The notes: generated by a model from the sequence alone, not told the origin. A stretch of DNA of 64,000 nucleotides from Herbidospora sakaeratensis (GCF_001570525.1 NZ_BBXC01000007.1:38430-102429), one strand, 5' to 3'; shown: positions 1-13,766, numbered from the stretch's first letter. Translations and numbers: made by a program.

Positions 1-1014
1 CGGTCGCGGGCGGGGGAGTACGACCCGGCCGACCCGATCCCCGCCCTCGACCTCCTCCTGTACGCCCTCCGCACCGACTTCGAGGAGAAGTACGACGGCT
101 GGTCGCCCCCGATGGCCAAGAACCGGCTGCTCGACGGCGTCCAGGGCTCGCCCTACACCGGCGGCGGACGGCCCGACGAGCTGACCCCGGCCGTGCACGC
201 CGAGGTGGCCCGGCTGACCTCCCCCGGCACCGGGCCGCACGTCGGCATCCTCGACTCCAAGATCGTCCCGCACCCCGACCTGGAGGGGCGCTTCCTCGCC
301 TCGGCCAAGGACATCTACACCGGCGGCGCGCCGCACCCCTCGCCCGTCGGCCACGCCACCTTCGTCGCGGGCGTGATCCTCGCGCACGCCCCGGACGCGG
401 TCCTGGTCATGCGGTCGATCCTCGACAACAGGGGCGTCGAGGTCTCGTCGTGGTCGGTGGCCAAGGCCATGGTGGGCTTCCTCAGGACCGACGTGCGGGT
501 GCTCAACCTGTCGTTCGGCTGCACCACCCACGACAACCGGCCGCCGACCGTGCTGGAGCGGGCCGTGCAGCGGCTCTCGCCCACGATCGTGCTGGTCGCG
601 GCGGCCGGCAACCACGGCCGGCCCTCGCAGAAGCGGAAGGCGGCCGGGATCACCGAGGTCACCCCGGTCTGGCCGGCCGCCTGCGCCGACGTGATCGCCG
701 TGGGCGCCCGCGACGCCGAGTTCAGCCCGAAGGTCCCGTGGGTCAACGTGCTGGCCAACGGTCTCGCGGTGACCAGCACCTACCTCACCGGCGAGGTCGA
801 CCTGGTCGAGCGGCTGCTGACCGGCGAGGAGGTCGTACAGGACAAGATGCAGTTCAGCGGCTACGCCACCTGGAGCGGCACCTCCTTCGCCTGCGCCGCC
901 GTGGTCGGCGAGATCGCCGCGCGGGCGACCGCGCAGAACATCTCGGTCCGCGCGGCGGCCGACCTCATCGTGGCCGAGTCCGCCGACGAGGTGCTCGCCG
1001 AGCTCACCCTGTAG
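1..1014 (+). CDS. S8 (subtilisin-like) serine peptidase, 5' end outside window
   Basis: The reading frame is open from base 1, so the start lies before the window; an internal ATG at 112 is not convincing as the true start because the 37 codons before it read as ordinary protein. Numbering from that ATG, the subtilase triad is Asp48 in GILDSK, His81 in GHATFVAG and Ser258 in SGTSFA, with the oxyanion Asn167 in AAAGNHG. No signal peptide can be judged. The protein is short for a secreted subtilase and has a compact catalytic core, like the cytoplasmic S8 peptidases found in actinobacterial gene pairs with small unknown proteins. The next gene starts 54 bp downstream on the same strand and is probably co-transcribed. 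The family call is firm; the role is unknown. Confidence 0.85.
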   Translation, partial: RSRAGEYDPADPIPALDLLLYALRTDFEEKYDGWSPPMAKNRLLDGVQGSPYTGGGRPDELTPAVHAEVARLTSPGTGPHVGILDSKIVPHPDLEGRFLASAKDIYTGGAPHPSPVGHATFVAGVILAHAPDAVLVMRSILDNRGVEVSSWSVAKAMVGFLRTDVRVLNLSFGCTTHDNRPPTVLERAVQRLSPTIVLVAAAGNHGRPSQKRKAAGITEVTPVWPAACADVIAVGARDAEFSPKVPWVNVLANGLAVTSTYLTGEVDLVERLLTGEEVVQDKMQFSGYATWSGTSFACAAVVGEIAARATAQNISVRAAADLIVAESADEVLAELTL

Positions 1015-1068
1015 TGTCCAGACGGGCCGCCCGCCTGCGGCCCTCCGGGCACATGGGAGGAGAGAGCC

Positions 1069-6153
<5,085 letters not shown>

Positions 6154-6157
<4 letters not shown>

Positions 6158-6306
6158 ACTTCTCCTCCAGCGCCATGATCTTCATCGGCCTCTTCCTGAT
6201 CGGCGGGGTGGTCTCCTTCGCCAAGCAGAAGCTGAAGCTGGCCGCGGTGGTGACCGGCGCGTTGTCCGCGCTGGCCCTGACGGCGGGAGTGATGTGGTGG
6301 CAGTGA
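6154..6306 (+). CDS. 50-residue membrane protein between hisB and hisH
   Basis: This small ORF fills the gap between hisB and hisH. It starts with GTG in a GTGA overlap with hisB and ends inside the hisH start region, so it is fully embedded in the operon's coupling. Two hydrophobic segments (about residues 8-22 and 29-46) flank a short basic turn, FAKQKLKL, which predicts a two-helix hairpin in the membrane. The end is VMWWQ. Codons are nearly all G/C-ending like the neighbours, supporting real coding. Small ORFs at this place are known in other actinomycete his operons, as I recall, but no function is known to me. Confidence 0.75.
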
Positions 6307-6941
6307 AGAAGAACGTCGTCGTCCTCGACTACGGCTCGGGCAACCTGCGGTCGGCCGAGCGCGCCCTGGCGCGGATCGGCGCCGAGGTGACGGTGACCGC
6401 CGACTTCGACGCGGCGCTCGACTGCGACGGCCTCGTGGTGCCCGGCGTGGGGGCCTTCGCGGCCTGCATGAGCGGGCTGCGGGGTGTGCGCGGCGAGCAG
6501 ATCGTCGCCCGGCGGCTGGCCGGCGGCCGTCCGGTGCTCGGGATCTGCGTCGGCATGCAGATCCTGTTCGAGAAGGGCGTCGAGCACGGCGTCCACACCG
6601 AGGGGTGCGGCGAGTGGCCCGGCACGGTCGAGCGCCTCGACGCGCCCGTGCTGCCCCACATGGGGTGGAACACGGTCACCGCGCCCGCCGACTCGGTGCT
6701 GTTCGCGGGGCTCGACGCGGAGACCCGCTTCTACTTCGTGCACTCCTACGGCGTGCGCGAGTGGGAACTCGTGCCCCACGACGAGGGGTTCACGGCGCCA
6801 CTGGTCACCTGGGCCACCCACGGGGTGTCGTTCGTCGCCGCCGCCGAGAACGGCCCGCTCATGGCCACCCAGTTCCACCCGGAGAAGTCCGGCGACGCCG
6901 GGGCGACGCTGCTCCAGAACTGGCTGAACACCCTCTCATGA
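6294..6941 (+). CDS. hisH: Imidazole glycerol phosphate synthase, glutaminase subunit
   Basis: HisH hydrolyses glutamine and channels ammonia to HisF, which forms imidazoleglycerol phosphate and AICAR. The 215-residue class I amidotransferase has the nucleophile Cys85 in [12 protein letters not shown] and the His/Glu of the triad in QFHPEKSG. Three in-frame GTG codons compete for the start (6294, 6297, 6303); a GGGAG at 6285-6289 suits the first two best, while 6303 makes a GTGA overlap with the preceding small ORF. The end overlaps the next ATG. Confidence 0.97.
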   Translation: MVAVKKNVVVLDYGSGNLRSAERALARIGAEVTVTADFDAALDCDGLVVPGVGAFAACMSGLRGVRGEQIVARRLAGGRPVLGICVGMQILFEKGVEHGVHTEGCGEWPGTVERLDAPVLPHMGWNTVTAPADSVLFAGLDAETRFYFVHSYGVREWELVPHDEGFTAPLVTWATHGVSFVAAAENGPLMATQFHPEKSGDAGATLLQNWLNTLS

Positions 6942-7273
6942 GCAAGGAGCGGGCCAGACGCCGGGCCGAGAGGGAGGCCGAGAAGGCCCGCCTGGCGGAG
7001 GAACGGGCCCGCCGCGAGGCCAAGACGGCCAGACGGCGGGAACTGCGTGGCCGGATCACGGCCGTGCTGCCCAAGCCGGTCAGAGTGGCCCGGCAGGGCG
7101 GCGTGCTGGCCCGGCGCCGCCGCGCCCAGAACGCGGCCATGCTCGTCCTGTTCCTGCTGGTCCAGGTCATCGCCTGGCTCACGCTCGACATGATGGCGCG
7201 GCTCGCCGTACTGGGCCTGTCCATCCTGATCGTCCCGGTGCTCGTCACCGTTCTCTTCGACCGGAGGTCCTGA
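6938..7273 (+). CDS. 111-residue basic, two-helix membrane protein in the his operon
   Basis: The ATG at 6938 overlaps the hisH stop (ATGA), so the longer open frame upstream is not used. The first 65 residues are extremely charged, a run of Arg/Lys/Glu/Ala ([18 protein letters not shown] and onward) likely to be a helix or coiled coil facing the cytoplasm. Two hydrophobic helices follow (about 68-85 and 89-106), with a short DRRS tail. The gene stops 4 bp before priA. Similar hypothetical membrane proteins are known between hisH and hisA in actinomycetes. The function is unknown; a scaffold at the membrane is one speculation. Confidence 0.8.
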   Translation: MSKERARRRAEREAEKARLAEERARREAKTARRRELRGRITAVLPKPVRVARQGGVLARRRRAQNAAMLVLFLLVQVIAWLTLDMMARLAVLGLSILIVPVLVTVLFDRRS

Positions 7274-7277
7274 ACAG

Positions 7278-8000
7278 ATGTCACTCGTGTTGCTGCCCGC
7301 CGTGGACGTGGCCGACGGCCAGGCGGTCCGCCTGGTGCAGGGCGAGGCGGGCTCGGAGACCTCGTACGGCGACCCGCTCGCCGCCGCCCTCGCCTGGCAG
7401 GACGCCGGCGCCGAATGGATCCACCTGGTGGACCTCGACGCCGCGTTCGGCCGGGGTTCCAACCGCGCCCTGCTCGAGGAGGTCGTCGGCAAGCTCGACG
7501 TCCAGGTCGAGCTGTCGGGCGGCATCCGCGACGACGAGTCGCTGAAGGCCGCCCTGGCGACCGGTTGCCGCCGCGTCAACATCGGCACCGCCGCCCTGGA
7601 GAACCCGGCGTGGTGCTCCAAGATCATCGCCGAGTACGGCGACCGCATCGCCGTCGGCCTCGACGTCCGCGGCACCACCCTGGCCGCCCGCGGCTGGACC
7701 CAGGAGGGCGGCGACCTCTGGGAGGTCCTCGACCGCCTGGAGGCCGACGGCTGCCCCCGCTACGTCGTCACCGACGTCACCAAGGACGGCACCCTCCGCG
7801 GTCCCAACCTCGACCTGCTGCGCGAGGTGTGCGCCCGTACCGACAAGCCGGTCATCGCCAGCGGCGGCGTCTCCAGCCTCGACGACCTCCGCGCCCTGAA
7901 CGGCCTGGTCGGCCTGGGCGTCGAGGGCGCCATCGTCGGCAAGGCCCTCTACGCCCAGGCGTTCACGCTCGAAGAGGCGCTCGCGGCGGTGAGGGCATGA
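7278..8000 (+). CDS. priA: Bifunctional HisA/TrpF phosphoribosyl isomerase (PriA)
   Basis: This is a (beta/alpha)8 isomerase that converts ProFAR to PRFAR in histidine synthesis and, in actinobacteria, also performs the TrpF step (phosphoribosyl anthranilate isomerisation). The 240 residues include the N-terminal [21 protein letters not shown] with the catalytic Asp, [11 protein letters not shown], and [19 protein letters not shown] with the second Asp. The Arg/Trp loop and absence of a trpF gene in the trp region below support the dual-function type, but the window does not prove that trpF is absent elsewhere. It ends in an ATGA overlap with ridA. Confidence 0.95.
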   Translation: MSLVLLPAVDVADGQAVRLVQGEAGSETSYGDPLAAALAWQDAGAEWIHLVDLDAAFGRGSNRALLEEVVGKLDVQVELSGGIRDDESLKAALATGCRRVNIGTAALENPAWCSKIIAEYGDRIAVGLDVRGTTLAARGWTQEGGDLWEVLDRLEADGCPRYVVTDVTKDGTLRGPNLDLLREVCARTDKPVIASGGVSSLDDLRALNGLVGLGVEGAIVGKALYAQAFTLEEALAAVRA

Positions 8001-8380
8001 CACCCACCCGCATCTCCTCGGGCGGCCCCTGGGAGGAACGCTACGGATACTCGCGCGCCGTCGTCGCCGGGAACCACGTCCTGGTCTCCGGCTGCACCGC
8101 CACCATCGGCGGTGAGGTCCAGCACGTCGGCGACGCCTACCAGCAGACCCTGACCGCCTTCGGCGTCGCCCTCGACGCCCTGGAGAAGGCCGGCGCGTCG
8201 GTGACCGACGTGGTCCGCACCCGGTTGTTCGTGGTCAGCCAGGACGACTTCGACGCCGTCGGCGAGGCCCACGGCGAGCTGTTCGGCGAGGTCCGCCCCG
8301 CCTGCACGTCGGTGCGCGTGGCCGGCCTGATCGACCCGCGCATGCTGGTCGAGGTGGAAGTGGAGGCCTACCGGTCATGA
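7997..8380 (+). CDS. RidA/YjgF-family protein
   Basis: The 127-residue protein starts in ATGA overlap with priA and ends in ATGA overlap with hisF, so it is an integral part of the operon. It has the YjgF/RidA trimer fold pattern: [14 protein letters not shown], then a central helix with [32 protein letters not shown] and [25 protein letters not shown], including the Arg of the active-site pocket. RidA proteins hydrolyse reactive enamine/imine intermediates. In this place it may protect or tune the pathway; that is inference from context only. Confidence 0.93.
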   Translation: MTPTRISSGGPWEERYGYSRAVVAGNHVLVSGCTATIGGEVQHVGDAYQQTLTAFGVALDALEKAGASVTDVVRTRLFVVSQDDFDAVGEAHGELFGEVRPACTSVRVAGLIDPRMLVEVEVEAYRS

Positions 8381-9147
8381 CCGTGGCCGTGCGCGTGATC
8401 CCGTGCCTGGACGTCGACGCGGGCCGGGTCGTCAAGGGCGTCAACTTCGAGAACCTGCGCGACGCGGGCGACCCGGTCGAACTGGCCAGGCGCTACGACG
8501 CCGAGGGCGCCGACGAGCTGACCTTCCTCGACATCACCGCCTCCAGCTCCGACCGCTCGACCATGTACGACGTGGTCCGGCGGACCGCCGAACAGGTGTT
8601 CATCCCGCTGACCGTCGGCGGGGGAGTGCGCACCAACGACGACGTCGACCGCCTCCTGCGGGCCGGCGCCGACAAGGTCGGCATCAACACCGCCGCCATC
8701 GCCCGTCCGGAGTTCCTCCGCGAGGCGGCCTGGCGGTTCGGCTCGCAGTGCATCGTCCTGTCCGTCGACGCCCGCCGGGTGGTCGACGGCCCGCCGACCC
8801 CGTCGGGCTTCGAGGTGACCACCCACGGAGGCCGCAGGGGCACCGGCATCGACGCGGTCGAATGGGCCGCACGCGGCCAGGAACTCGGTGTGGGCGAGAT
8901 CCTGCTCAACTCGATGGACGGCGACGGCACCAAAGACGGCTACGACATCGAGATGATCAAAGCCGTGCGGGCCGCCGTGACGGTGCCGGTGATCGCCTCG
9001 GGCGGGGCAGGGACGCTCGAGGACTTCCCACCGGCGATCGACGCGGGAGCCGACGCGGTTCTGGCCGCGAGCGTCTTCCACTTCGGCGAACTCAAGATCG
9101 GCGACGTGAAGAACACCCTGCGCGAGACGGGCCACCCCGTCAGGTAG
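8377..9147 (+). CDS. hisF: Imidazole glycerol phosphate synthase, cyclase subunit
   Basis: HisF is the (beta/alpha)8 cyclase that uses ammonia from HisH to make imidazoleglycerol phosphate. The 256 residues begin with [19 protein letters not shown], carrying the catalytic Asp, followed by [22 protein letters not shown] with the second Asp region, and [14 protein letters not shown] for phosphate binding. It is the last gene of the operon. Its last 8 bp overlap the convergent sigma factor gene, and the terminator hairpin lies inside that gene. Confidence 0.98.
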   Translation: MTVAVRVIPCLDVDAGRVVKGVNFENLRDAGDPVELARRYDAEGADELTFLDITASSSDRSTMYDVVRRTAEQVFIPLTVGGGVRTNDDVDRLLRAGADKVGINTAAIARPEFLREAAWRFGSQCIVLSVDARRVVDGPPTPSGFEVTTHGGRRGTGIDAVEWAARGQELGVGEILLNSMDGDGTKDGYDIEMIKAVRAAVTVPVIASGGAGTLEDFPPAIDAGADAVLAASVFHFGELKIGDVKNTLRETGHPVR

Positions 9148-10378
9148 GGCGATCTCCAGAGGCCGGGCACCGACGAGTCGGGGGCCCGGCCTCTGCGATC
9201 TGGGCCAGCCGCCGGAGCAGGACCTCGCGCTCGGCCGGGTTCTCCGTGCGGGCGAGGGCGGCCTCGTAGGCGTGCCCGGCCTCCTCGTCCCGGCCCAGGC
9301 GGCGCAGCAGGTCGGCCCTGACGGCGTGGAACAGGTGGTGGCCGTCGAGGTCCAGGTCGTCCAGCAGAGTCAGTGCCGCCGCCGGGCCGTCGACCTCGGC
9401 GACGGCGACGGCGCGGTGGAGGGCCACCACGGGGGTGGGCGCCAGGGCCAGGTGCTGGTCGTAGAGCCGCACCACCTGCCGCCAGTCGGTGGGGGCGTCG
9501 CTGTGCACCGCGTTCACCGCCGCCTGGATCTGGTAGGGCCCCGGCCGGTTGCGCCGCAGGCAGCGGCGGACCAGATCCTGGCCCTCGGCGATGAGGTCCC
9601 GGTCCCACAGGGAGCGGTCCTGGTCGGCCAGCAGGACCAGCGAACCCCCGGCCGTGACGCGGGCGGCCCGCCGCGAGTGGATCAGCAGCATCAGCGCCAG
9701 CAGCCCCAGCACCTCGGGCTCGTCGGGCATGAGCTCGGCCAGCAGCCGCCCCAGCCGGACGGCCTCCGCGCACAGGTCGTCGCGGACCGGATCGCCCGAC
9801 CCGCTCAGATAACCCTCGTTGAAGATCAGGTACACCACGGCGAGCACCGAACTCAGCCGCCCCGGCAGGTCGGCGTCGGAGGGCACCCGGTAGGGGATCC
9901 CGGCGTGCCGGATCTTGGCCTTGGCCCGCACCACCCGCTGGGCCACGGTGGCCTCGCTCACCAGGAACGCGCGGGCGATCTCCCCGGTGGTCAGCCCGCC
10001 CAGCAGCCGCAACGTGAGCGCGATGCGCGCGCTCTCGCCCAGGGCGGGATGGCAGCAGGTGAAGATCAGCCGCAGCCGGTCGTCGGGCACGGGCCCCTCC
10101 TCGGCGGGCTCGTCGGGCGCGTGCAGCAGGAGCGCCTCGGCCTGCCGCCCGGGCCGGGCCGCCTCCCGGCGGTGGCGGTCGATCAGCGTGTTGCGGGCCG
10201 TCGTGATGAGCCAGCCCGCCGGGCTCGGCGGCGTCCCGTCGCGCGGCCACCGCTCGGCCGCCACCGCGAACGCCTCCTGGACGGCCTCCTCGGCGAGGTC
10301 GACGTCCCCGGCCAGCCGGACGAGCACGGCCACCGCGCGGCCGTACTCGTCCCGAAAGGCCCGCTCGATCCCGCTCAG
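9140..10378 (-). CDS. ECF sigma factor of the ECF42/SigJ-like type with C-terminal TPR-like domain
   Basis: This is a 412-residue sigma factor. Region 2 is [15 protein letters not shown] through [15 protein letters not shown], with [20 protein letters not shown] (2.4); region 4 is [27 protein letters not shown] long helical C-terminus follows, starting with [13 protein letters not shown] and carrying TPR-like helices, the DUF6596-type extension of ECF42. ECF42 genes typically sit next to DGPF/YCII proteins, as here. The N-terminus expected from the family begins at LSGIERAF. The only codon there is CTG at 10376-10378, which overlaps the stop of the previous gene as CTGA. I take it as a probable CTG start; the next GTG is about 14 residues in. 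Confidence 0.88.
   Translation of the reverse strand: MSGIERAFRDEYGRAVAVLVRLAGDVDLAEEAVQEAFAVAAERWPRDGTPPSPAGWLITTARNTLIDRHRREAARPGRQAEALLLHAPDEPAEEGPVPDDRLRLIFTCCHPALGESARIALTLRLLGGLTTGEIARAFLVSEATVAQRVVRAKAKIRHAGIPYRVPSDADLPGRLSSVLAVVYLIFNEGYLSGSGDPVRDDLCAEAVRLGRLLAELMPDEPEVLGLLALMLLIHSRRAARVTAGGSLVLLADQDRSLWDRDLIAEGQDLVRRCLRRNRPGPYQIQAAVNAVHSDAPTDWRQVVRLYDQHLALAPTPVVALHRAVAVAEVDGPAAALTLLDDLDLDGHHLFHAVRADLLRRLGRDEEAGHAYEAALARTENPAEREVLLRRLAQIAEAGPPTRRCPASGDRPT
9158..9194 (+). terminator. Hairpin downstream of hisF
   Basis: An 11-bp perfect stem (AGAGGCCGGGC at 9158-9168 with its complement at 9184-9194) and a 15-nt loop lies 10 bp after the hisF stop. There is no U-tract, as is common in actinomycetes. 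The hairpin lies within the last codons of the convergent sigma factor gene. Confidence 0.7.
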
Positions 10379-10728
10379 CCGCCGGCCTCCGTCGCGAACG
10401 GCCGCACCTCGACGGGCAGCGTGACGGCCACGGCGTACCGGCGCCCCCACTCCAGCGCCTCGTCGAGATCGGCCGCCCGCAGGATGACGATCCCGCCGAG
10501 ATGCTCCTTCCCCTCGGCGAACGGCCCGTCGGTCATCAGCACGTCGTCTCCCGAGGCCCGCAACACGGTGGCGGTGGCCTGATCGTGCAGCCCGTCGCCG
10601 AACACCCACGACCCGGCCGCCTGCAACTCCCGGCGCAACGCGTCGACCTCGGCCATGATCCCGTCCATGACCTCCGGCCCGGGGACGGGACCTTCGGGCT
10701 GGTACATGCTGAGCAGATAGTTCTTCAC
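10375..10728 (-). CDS. YCII-related DGPF-domain protein
   Basis: From the GTG at 10728 the protein has 117 residues: KNYLLSMYQPEG at the N-terminus, and the diagnostic TDGPFAEGKEHLGG motif in the middle. A GGAG 5 nt upstream sets the start, 2 nt after the stop of the DHFR-like gene. DGPF proteins are the standard genomic partners of ECF42 sigma factors and are thought to influence their activity; the mechanism is not settled. The stop overlaps the sigma factor start, so the two are translationally coupled. Confidence 0.9.
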   Translation of the reverse strand: MKNYLLSMYQPEGPVPGPEVMDGIMAEVDALRRELQAAGSWVFGDGLHDQATATVLRASGDDVLMTDGPFAEGKEHLGGIVILRAADLDEALEWGRRYAVAVTLPVEVRPFATEAGG

Positions 10729-10730
10729 CG

Positions 10731-11303
10731 TCACTCCATCTCGTACGTCGCGATAATCACGCCGGTGCCGGTCGGCACGCTCTCCACCAGCCGGAACGCC
10801 GCCGGCGGCCCGTCGTCGGGGCACAACCGCCGCCCCGAGCCGAGCACGAGCGGATGCACCGAGAGCACCATCCGGTCGACGAGCCCCCGCGCCAGCAGCG
10901 CCCGGACCAGCTCCCCGCTGCCGAGCACCACGATGTCGCCGTCGACGTCCTTCTTGAGTTCCGCGACGCCCTCTCCGGTGAGAAGGGTCGAGTTCGGCCA
11001 GACCAGCCGGCTCAACGTCCTGGATACGACGTATTTGGGGGTGGCGTCCAGCTTCGCGGTGAACGGATTGCCGTCGGTCCTGCCGTGCCAGACGGCGAAG
11101 AAGTCCTCATAGGTCCGGCGGCCGAACAGAATCGCGCCCGTCGCGGCCATGCCCGCGCCCATGACGCGCATCATGACCGGGTCGGCGTAGGGCCCGGCCC
11201 AGCCCCCGTGCCGGAACCCGCCCCGGGTGTCCTCATCGGCCCGGCCGGGCGCCTGCATCACCCCGTCCAACGTCACACTCTCGGTGACAACGATCTTCCC
11301 CAT
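10731..11303 (-). CDS. Dihydrofolate reductase-family protein (RibD C-terminal domain)
   Basis: The 190-residue protein starts at the ATG at 11303, with an AAAGGGG ribosome site about 8 nt before it. The N-terminal pattern GKIVVTESVTLDGVMQAPG, FGRRTYEDFFAVW in the middle and VVLGSGELVRALLARGLVD define the RibD_C/DHFR-like NADPH-dependent reductase family that includes YyaP/YwjB. It is the first gene of a three-gene unit with the DGPF protein and the ECF42 sigma factor, so it may be a target or sensor enzyme of that regulon. The substrate is unknown. Confidence 0.9.
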   Translation of the reverse strand: MGKIVVTESVTLDGVMQAPGRADEDTRGGFRHGGWAGPYADPVMMRVMGAGMAATGAILFGRRTYEDFFAVWHGRTDGNPFTAKLDATPKYVVSRTLSRLVWPNSTLLTGEGVAELKKDVDGDIVVLGSGELVRALLARGLVDRMVLSVHPLVLGSGRRLCPDDGPPAAFRLVESVPTGTGVIIATYEME

Positions 11304-11700
11304 CGCGACAGCCCCTTTCGGTCTCACCCCCTACACGAACGAGAGCCCCCGAAATCGACGCGGACCACGCGAGATTCTTAGAAGCGTGGTGACGGGTTCG
11401 GAAGCGGTCGTGCGCCCCCGGGGGAAGCCGCGTCATTTCCGTCCCAGAATCAGCGTTCGACAAGGTTGCCCGCTGCAAATGAGATTCATGCCACCAGATG
11501 CGCGAGGGCGTGGAATCGGCAACCGGGGCCGATGCCGCTGTTGGACGTCAATAGATCAGATATCTGTGTCCATCGCAGATGAATGTCGACAGCTCACGAA
11601 GCGTTCGGCAGGCCTGTATCGCAGTGGGCGGGCGTCACTGAGCGCGTTATCCGGCACGCACGCGTCCAGGCAGGCATGCGCTGCCATGGTCGAGAGGCAT
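11304..11700. other. Non-coding spacer upstream of the DHFR-like gene
   Basis: No gene could be supported in this stretch. It contains lower-GC patches, including a 10-bp palindrome CAGATATCTG at 11557-11566 that could be a regulator site. Open frames here continue into the repeat array and lack a ribosome site and family resemblance. Confidence 0.6.
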
Positions 11701-11710
11701 GCTCCAGGCA

Positions 11711-12069
11711 GGCAAGATCCCGGCAGGCAAGTCCCGGCGGGCAAGATCCCGGGAGGCAAGTCCCGGCGGGCAAGATGCCGGGAGGCACCCGGCAGGCAAG
11801 ATCCGGGCAGGCAAGGTCCTGGCAGGCAAGGTCCTGGCAGGCAAGGTCCCGGGAGGCAAGTCCCGGGAGGCAAGTCCCGGCGGGCAAGATCCCGGCAGGC
11901 AAGATTCGGGCAGGCAAGTCTTGGCAAGCAACTACCGGCCGGTAAGTCCGGGCAGGCAAGATCCCGGGAGGCAAGTCCCGGCGGGCAAGATGCCGGGAGG
12001 CACCCGGCAGGCAAGATTCGGGCAGGCAAGTCCGGGCAGACAAGATCCCGGGAGGCAAGTCCAGGCGGG
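11711..12069. repeat. Tandem direct-repeat array of 14/15-bp units
   Basis: About two dozen head-to-tail units follow the consensus GGCAAGATCCCGGCA (15 bp) or GGCAAGTCCCGGCG (14 bp), often alternating to give 29-bp double units, with occasional 11-bp units (GGCACCCGGCA). Degenerate units continue on both sides, to about 12170. Inside the array a 76-bp block at 11740-11815 is repeated at 11955-12030 with one mismatch, showing recent internal duplication. Because unit lengths differ by 1 bp, the repeats shift frame relative to one another, so the array is not a coding repeat even though long frames are open on both strands. Confidence 0.9.
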
Positions 12070-12200
12070 CATGCGTGATGGTTGGCGCGTCCCAGGTCGG
12101 CACGTGTCGCGGTGGGCACATGTCCCGGCACCTGTGGTTGCGCGTCCCGGTGGGCAAGGCGGCCCGGTAGGCGGTGGCCGTCAGGCGCTCGTGGGCCGGG

Positions 12201-13037
12201 TCAGGCTCGGAGTACCTGGGCCAGTGTCAGCGGGGGATGGCCCGTCACCTTCTCCACGTGGTCGGTCGCCACGTCGAGTTCTCCCGTGCCCACCGCCGCA
12301 TATGACGTCACCCATCCCACCACCGCCCACTCCGGCGCCCCGTAATGCTGCCGCGACGCGTAAGCCTCGTCGAGGGTCTCGTTCTCGAAGCTGACGGAGG
12401 AGCCACGCGCCTCCGACAGGATGCGGGCGACGTCGGTCATGGTGAGCAGGTCGGGGCCCGTGAGGTCGTAGGTGACGCCCTGGTGGTCGGCCGGGTCCTG
12501 GAGGACGGTGGCGGCGACCGCGGCGACGTCGGCGCGGGCCACCGGGGCGAAGCGGCCGTCGCCCGCGGGGCCGCGGATGACGCCGTCGTCGCCGATCATG
12601 TTCTCGAGGAAGTCGAGGTAGAGGCTGTCTCGGAGGAAGGTGAAACCGACTCCGGTCTCCTCGATGTGCCGTTCGGTGTGCCAGTGGTCGCGGCCGAAGG
12701 TGAACGTGCACTCGGGCCCCGCTCCGAGGAACGAGGTGTAGACGATGCGGGGAACGCCCGCCGCCACCGCCGCGTCGACCGCCGCCGTGTGGAGGGCGAC
12801 GCGGTCGGGATGTTCGGTCGCCGAGATCAACATGAGGACCCCGGCGCCGTCGAGTGCCGCCGCGAACGCGGACGGGTCTTCGTAGGGCGCCTGGGTGATC
12901 TCCGCGCCGTCGAGTTGAGGAGCCCGGGACGGGTCGCGTACGACCAGCCGCTGCCGGACTCCGGCCTGCGCCAGTCGCCGGGCGATCCGCCCGCCGAGCC
13001 CGCCGGTCGCCCCGGTCACCGCGATCAGGTCACTCAT
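12201..13037 (-). CDS. NmrA-like / SDR-type NAD(P)-binding oxidoreductase (QorB-like)
   Basis: The 278-residue atypical SDR has the NAD(P)-binding TGATGGLGGRIARRL at residues 8-22, VRDPSR recognising the phosphate of NADPH, LISATEHPDRVALHTAAVDAA, YTSFLGAG and RDSLYLDFLENMIG. This matches NmrA/HSCARG proteins and the NAD(P)H:quinone oxidoreductase QorB group. Such proteins reduce quinones or sense redox state; the substrate cannot be read from the sequence. The 3' end borders the repeat array, and the gene points away from the micro membrane proteins only by spacing, all being on the minus strand. Confidence 0.88.
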   Translation of the reverse strand: MSDLIAVTGATGGLGGRIARRLAQAGVRQRLVVRDPSRAPQLDGAEITQAPYEDPSAFAAALDGAGVLMLISATEHPDRVALHTAAVDAAVAAGVPRIVYTSFLGAGPECTFTFGRDHWHTERHIEETGVGFTFLRDSLYLDFLENMIGDDGVIRGPAGDGRFAPVARADVAAVAATVLQDPADHQGVTYDLTGPDLLTMTDVARILSEARGSSVSFENETLDEAYASRQHYGAPEWAVVGWVTSYAAVGTGELDVATDHVEKVTGHPPLTLAQVLRA

Positions 13038-13143
13038 CAGACCATTTTCGCATGGGAGGGTCGGGCCGCCCGGTGGGCGCGCGCCGAGGCCTCCCTCAGA
13101 TGATCATCCGTGGGCGCCGGAAACGAGGGAACCGCGGACGAAG

Positions 13144-13308
13144 CTACTGGTTGAGCACGCCGTTGAAGAAGGTGGCCAGCGAGTTGGCGCCGGAAGTGAC
13201 ACCGTCAAACACTCCCCTGACAGCGCCGGCCGCGGCTGACGGCTGAGTCCAGAGGTAGAAGGCCACGAACGCAATGCCTGCGTACGTGAGCACTTTCTTG
13301 ACCTGCAT
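13144..13308 (-). CDS. 54-residue membrane protein, tandem paralogue 1
   Basis: This gene was too short for automatic ORF listing. The ATG at 13308 has a strong GGAGG site 8 nt before it. The protein starts MQVKKVLTYAGIAFVAFYLW, a single transmembrane helix after two lysines, followed by TQPSAAAGAVRGVFDGV and an amphipathic tail NSLATFFNGVLNQ. It is clearly homologous along its whole length to the next upstream gene. This resembles actinobacterial micro-proteins of unknown function with a KK-helix-QP-GA-V pattern. Confidence 0.8.
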   Translation of the reverse strand: MQVKKVLTYAGIAFVAFYLWTQPSAAAGAVRGVFDGVTSGANSLATFFNGVLNQ

Positions 13309-13430
13309 TGGGGGGCCTCCTGCGGTATGTGTCCCGGATTTTTCTACCCGGCGACATCAGTGATCATAACTAGCCGGATAGAGAGGAGGACCTTCCGGCA
13401 CGCCCGACCGCAGCAAAGGCGAACCCCGGT

Positions 13431-13592
13431 TCAGGCAAAGAGTGAGTTGAAGAACTGGGCGAGCGAGTCCGCCCCGTCGCCGACGGCGTCGAAGACGCCG
13501 CGCACGGCGCCGGCCGCCCCCTGGGGCTGGGTGAACAGATAGAAGATCACGAAGGCGATGGCGGCGTACGTGAGTAACTTCTTGGCGTTCAT
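13431..13592 (-). CDS. 53-residue membrane protein, tandem paralogue 2
   Basis: From the ATG at 13592, with GGAG 7 nt upstream, the protein reads MNAKKLLTYAAIAFVIFYLF, then TQPQGAAGAVRGVFDAVGDG and ADSLAQFFNSLFA. It shares KK-LTYA-IAF, TQP, AAGAVRGVFD and the SLA-FFN tail with the neighbouring 54-residue protein, so the two arose by tandem duplication. A single membrane helix with a C-terminal amphipathic part is predicted. The longer frame reaching upstream to 13721 lacks a ribosome site and overlaps the divergent promoter region. The function is unknown. Confidence 0.8.
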   Translation of the reverse strand: MNAKKLLTYAAIAFVIFYLFTQPQGAAGAVRGVFDAVGDGADSLAQFFNSLFA

Positions 13593-13766
13593 GGCGGTGC
13601 TCCAACCGTGTGCAGTGCCATCACTCTGCCCCATCGGTCCCGGCCGTGGGCGTGGTTTGGCGCGAACGTGGTCCCGCCCGCTTGCCCCACGCGCCCCGGG
13701 AAAAACTCCGGTCCACGCCAATCCGAAGGGCCCTTAGCTTCGAAGGACCTCTTAAAGGGAGGTCAG

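Noticed and set aside
11711..12069. CRISPR array
   Set aside because: Units are contiguous with no unique spacers, lengths are 11-15 bp, and no cas genes are near.
11556..12131. Pentapeptide-like protein on the minus strand over the repeat array
   Set aside because: Units of 14 and 15 bp shift the frame, no ribosome site is present, and the peptide has Arg rather than small residues at the key position of the pentapeptide motif.
13608..13766. Longer N-terminus of the flavoprotein (start at 13608)
   Set aside because: The dinucleotide-binding motif must be near the N-terminus, and GTG 13767 has an AAAGGGAGG site; the extra part is a promoter region.
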